DNA from: an uncultured Fenollaria sp.
GTDB lineage: Bacteria; Bacillota; Clostridia; Tissierellales; Peptoniphilaceae
NCBI RefSeq assembly: GCF_946221515.1
Contig: NZ_CAMJVK010000035.1
Coordinates: 1 to 15,406 of the forward strand
Direction: 5' to 3'
Length of the DNA stretch: 15,406 nucleotides
Below are positions 15,309-15,406 of the stretch, piece by piece. Made by a program: the position numbers and the translations under genes. The notes below the pieces were generated by a model that did not search any database, was not told the origin of the DNA, and saw only the letters and a program-made list of their open reading frames with translations. Every line of letters starts with the position of its first letter. Positions within the stretch are counted from its first letter, which is position 1.

Positions 15309-15350
15309 CGAGAGAAAAGGAAAAATAGGAGAAGCGCGCCTTTTCTCTCG
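15309..15350. repeat. 12-bp perfect inverted repeat in operon leader
   Basis: CGAGAGAAAAGG (15309-15320) and CCTTTTCTCTCG (15339-15350) are perfect arms around an 18-nt loop. On the minus strand the hairpin would stand in the leader, ending about 12 nt before the GGAGG site of the cbiK-cbiL gene, with no T-run after it. On the plus strand it is followed by CCGG and six Ts (15355-15360), so it could also act as a weak terminator against antisense transcription. It may protect or regulate the mRNA 5' end. Confidence 0.7.
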
Positions 15351-15362
15351 CCGGTTTTTTGG

Positions 15363-15396
15363 AAAATAAAAATCCTTGAATAGGGGTATCAAGGAT
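15363..15396 (-). terminator. Terminator-like hairpin ahead of the operon
   Basis: Arms ATCCTTGA (15372-15379) and TCAAGGAT (15389-15396) form an 8-bp stem with a 9-nt loop. On the minus strand the stem is followed by a T-rich run (complement of 15363-15371, interrupted by one A). It could end an upstream gene or be the expression platform of a leader regulator. Between it and the first gene (about 85 nt) I see no credible promoter, which favours regulated read-through. The region right of it is cut by the window edge. Confidence 0.7.
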
Positions 15397-15406
15397 ATAA
15401 AACATA

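Noticed and set aside
15299..15406. Cobalamin riboswitch inside the window
   Set aside because: I looked for the conserved B12-box-like core on the minus strand and did not see it. Only a terminator-like hairpin and an inverted repeat are present; a riboswitch could only lie further right.
1..15406. CRISPR array, insertion sequence or prophage
   Set aside because: I saw no regularly spaced repeats, transposase, integrase or phage genes; the coding sequence is continuous housekeeping-type operon.

Overview
The window comes from a low-GC, AT-rich bacterium. Every gene I support is on the minus strand, so the window is transcribed right to left. An oxygen-independent cobalamin route, consensus TTGACA/TATAAT promoters, strong GGAGG ribosome binding sites, TTG/GTG starts, an SLH-domain surface protein and a lipoprotein together suggest an anaerobic Firmicute. 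Tissierellia/Peptoniphilaceae-like is my guess, but the sequence does not prove it.

Right to left: bases 15299-15406 are a leader with a minus-strand terminator-like hairpin and a 12-bp inverted repeat, and no credible promoter. From 15286 to 1852 runs one very compact unit of 17 genes, with no gap longer than 8 nt and many overlaps: cbiK-cbiL fusion, cobD, cbiA, cbiC, cbiD, cbiE, cbiT, cbiF, cbiG, cbiH, cbiJ, a small Cys-rich protein, cobU, cobS, cobC, a TraX-family membrane protein and an SLH surface protein. It ends at a clear intrinsic terminator (1812-1841). A second unit, from a consensus promoter at 1758-1786, holds a lipoprotein and an EamA/DMT transporter. At the left edge two consensus promoters stand upstream of a truncated tRNA, most likely tRNA-His.

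The big operon covers most of anaerobic corrin-ring synthesis. CbiK inserts cobalt into sirohydrochlorin. CbiL, CbiH, CbiF, CbiG, CbiD, CbiJ, CbiE/CbiT and CbiC then methylate, contract, reduce, decarboxylate and rearrange the ring to cobyrinic acid, and CbiA amidates the a and c side chains. CobD makes the aminopropanol phosphate, and CobU, CobS and CobC assemble the nucleotide loop. Not in the window: cobyric acid synthase (CbiP/CobQ), CbiB, the corrinoid adenosyltransferase, CobT, cobalt uptake genes and the uroporphyrinogen/sirohydrochlorin genes. They may lie to the right or elsewhere.

The points most worth a second look are: the fusion of chelatase and first methyltransferase; a CbiA whose glutaminase domain has no cysteine at all; the small eight-cysteine protein embedded in the pathway; TraX and SLH proteins translationally linked to the operon's end; and a leader terminator with no promoter behind it, which suggests attenuation, perhaps by a riboswitch just outside the window.
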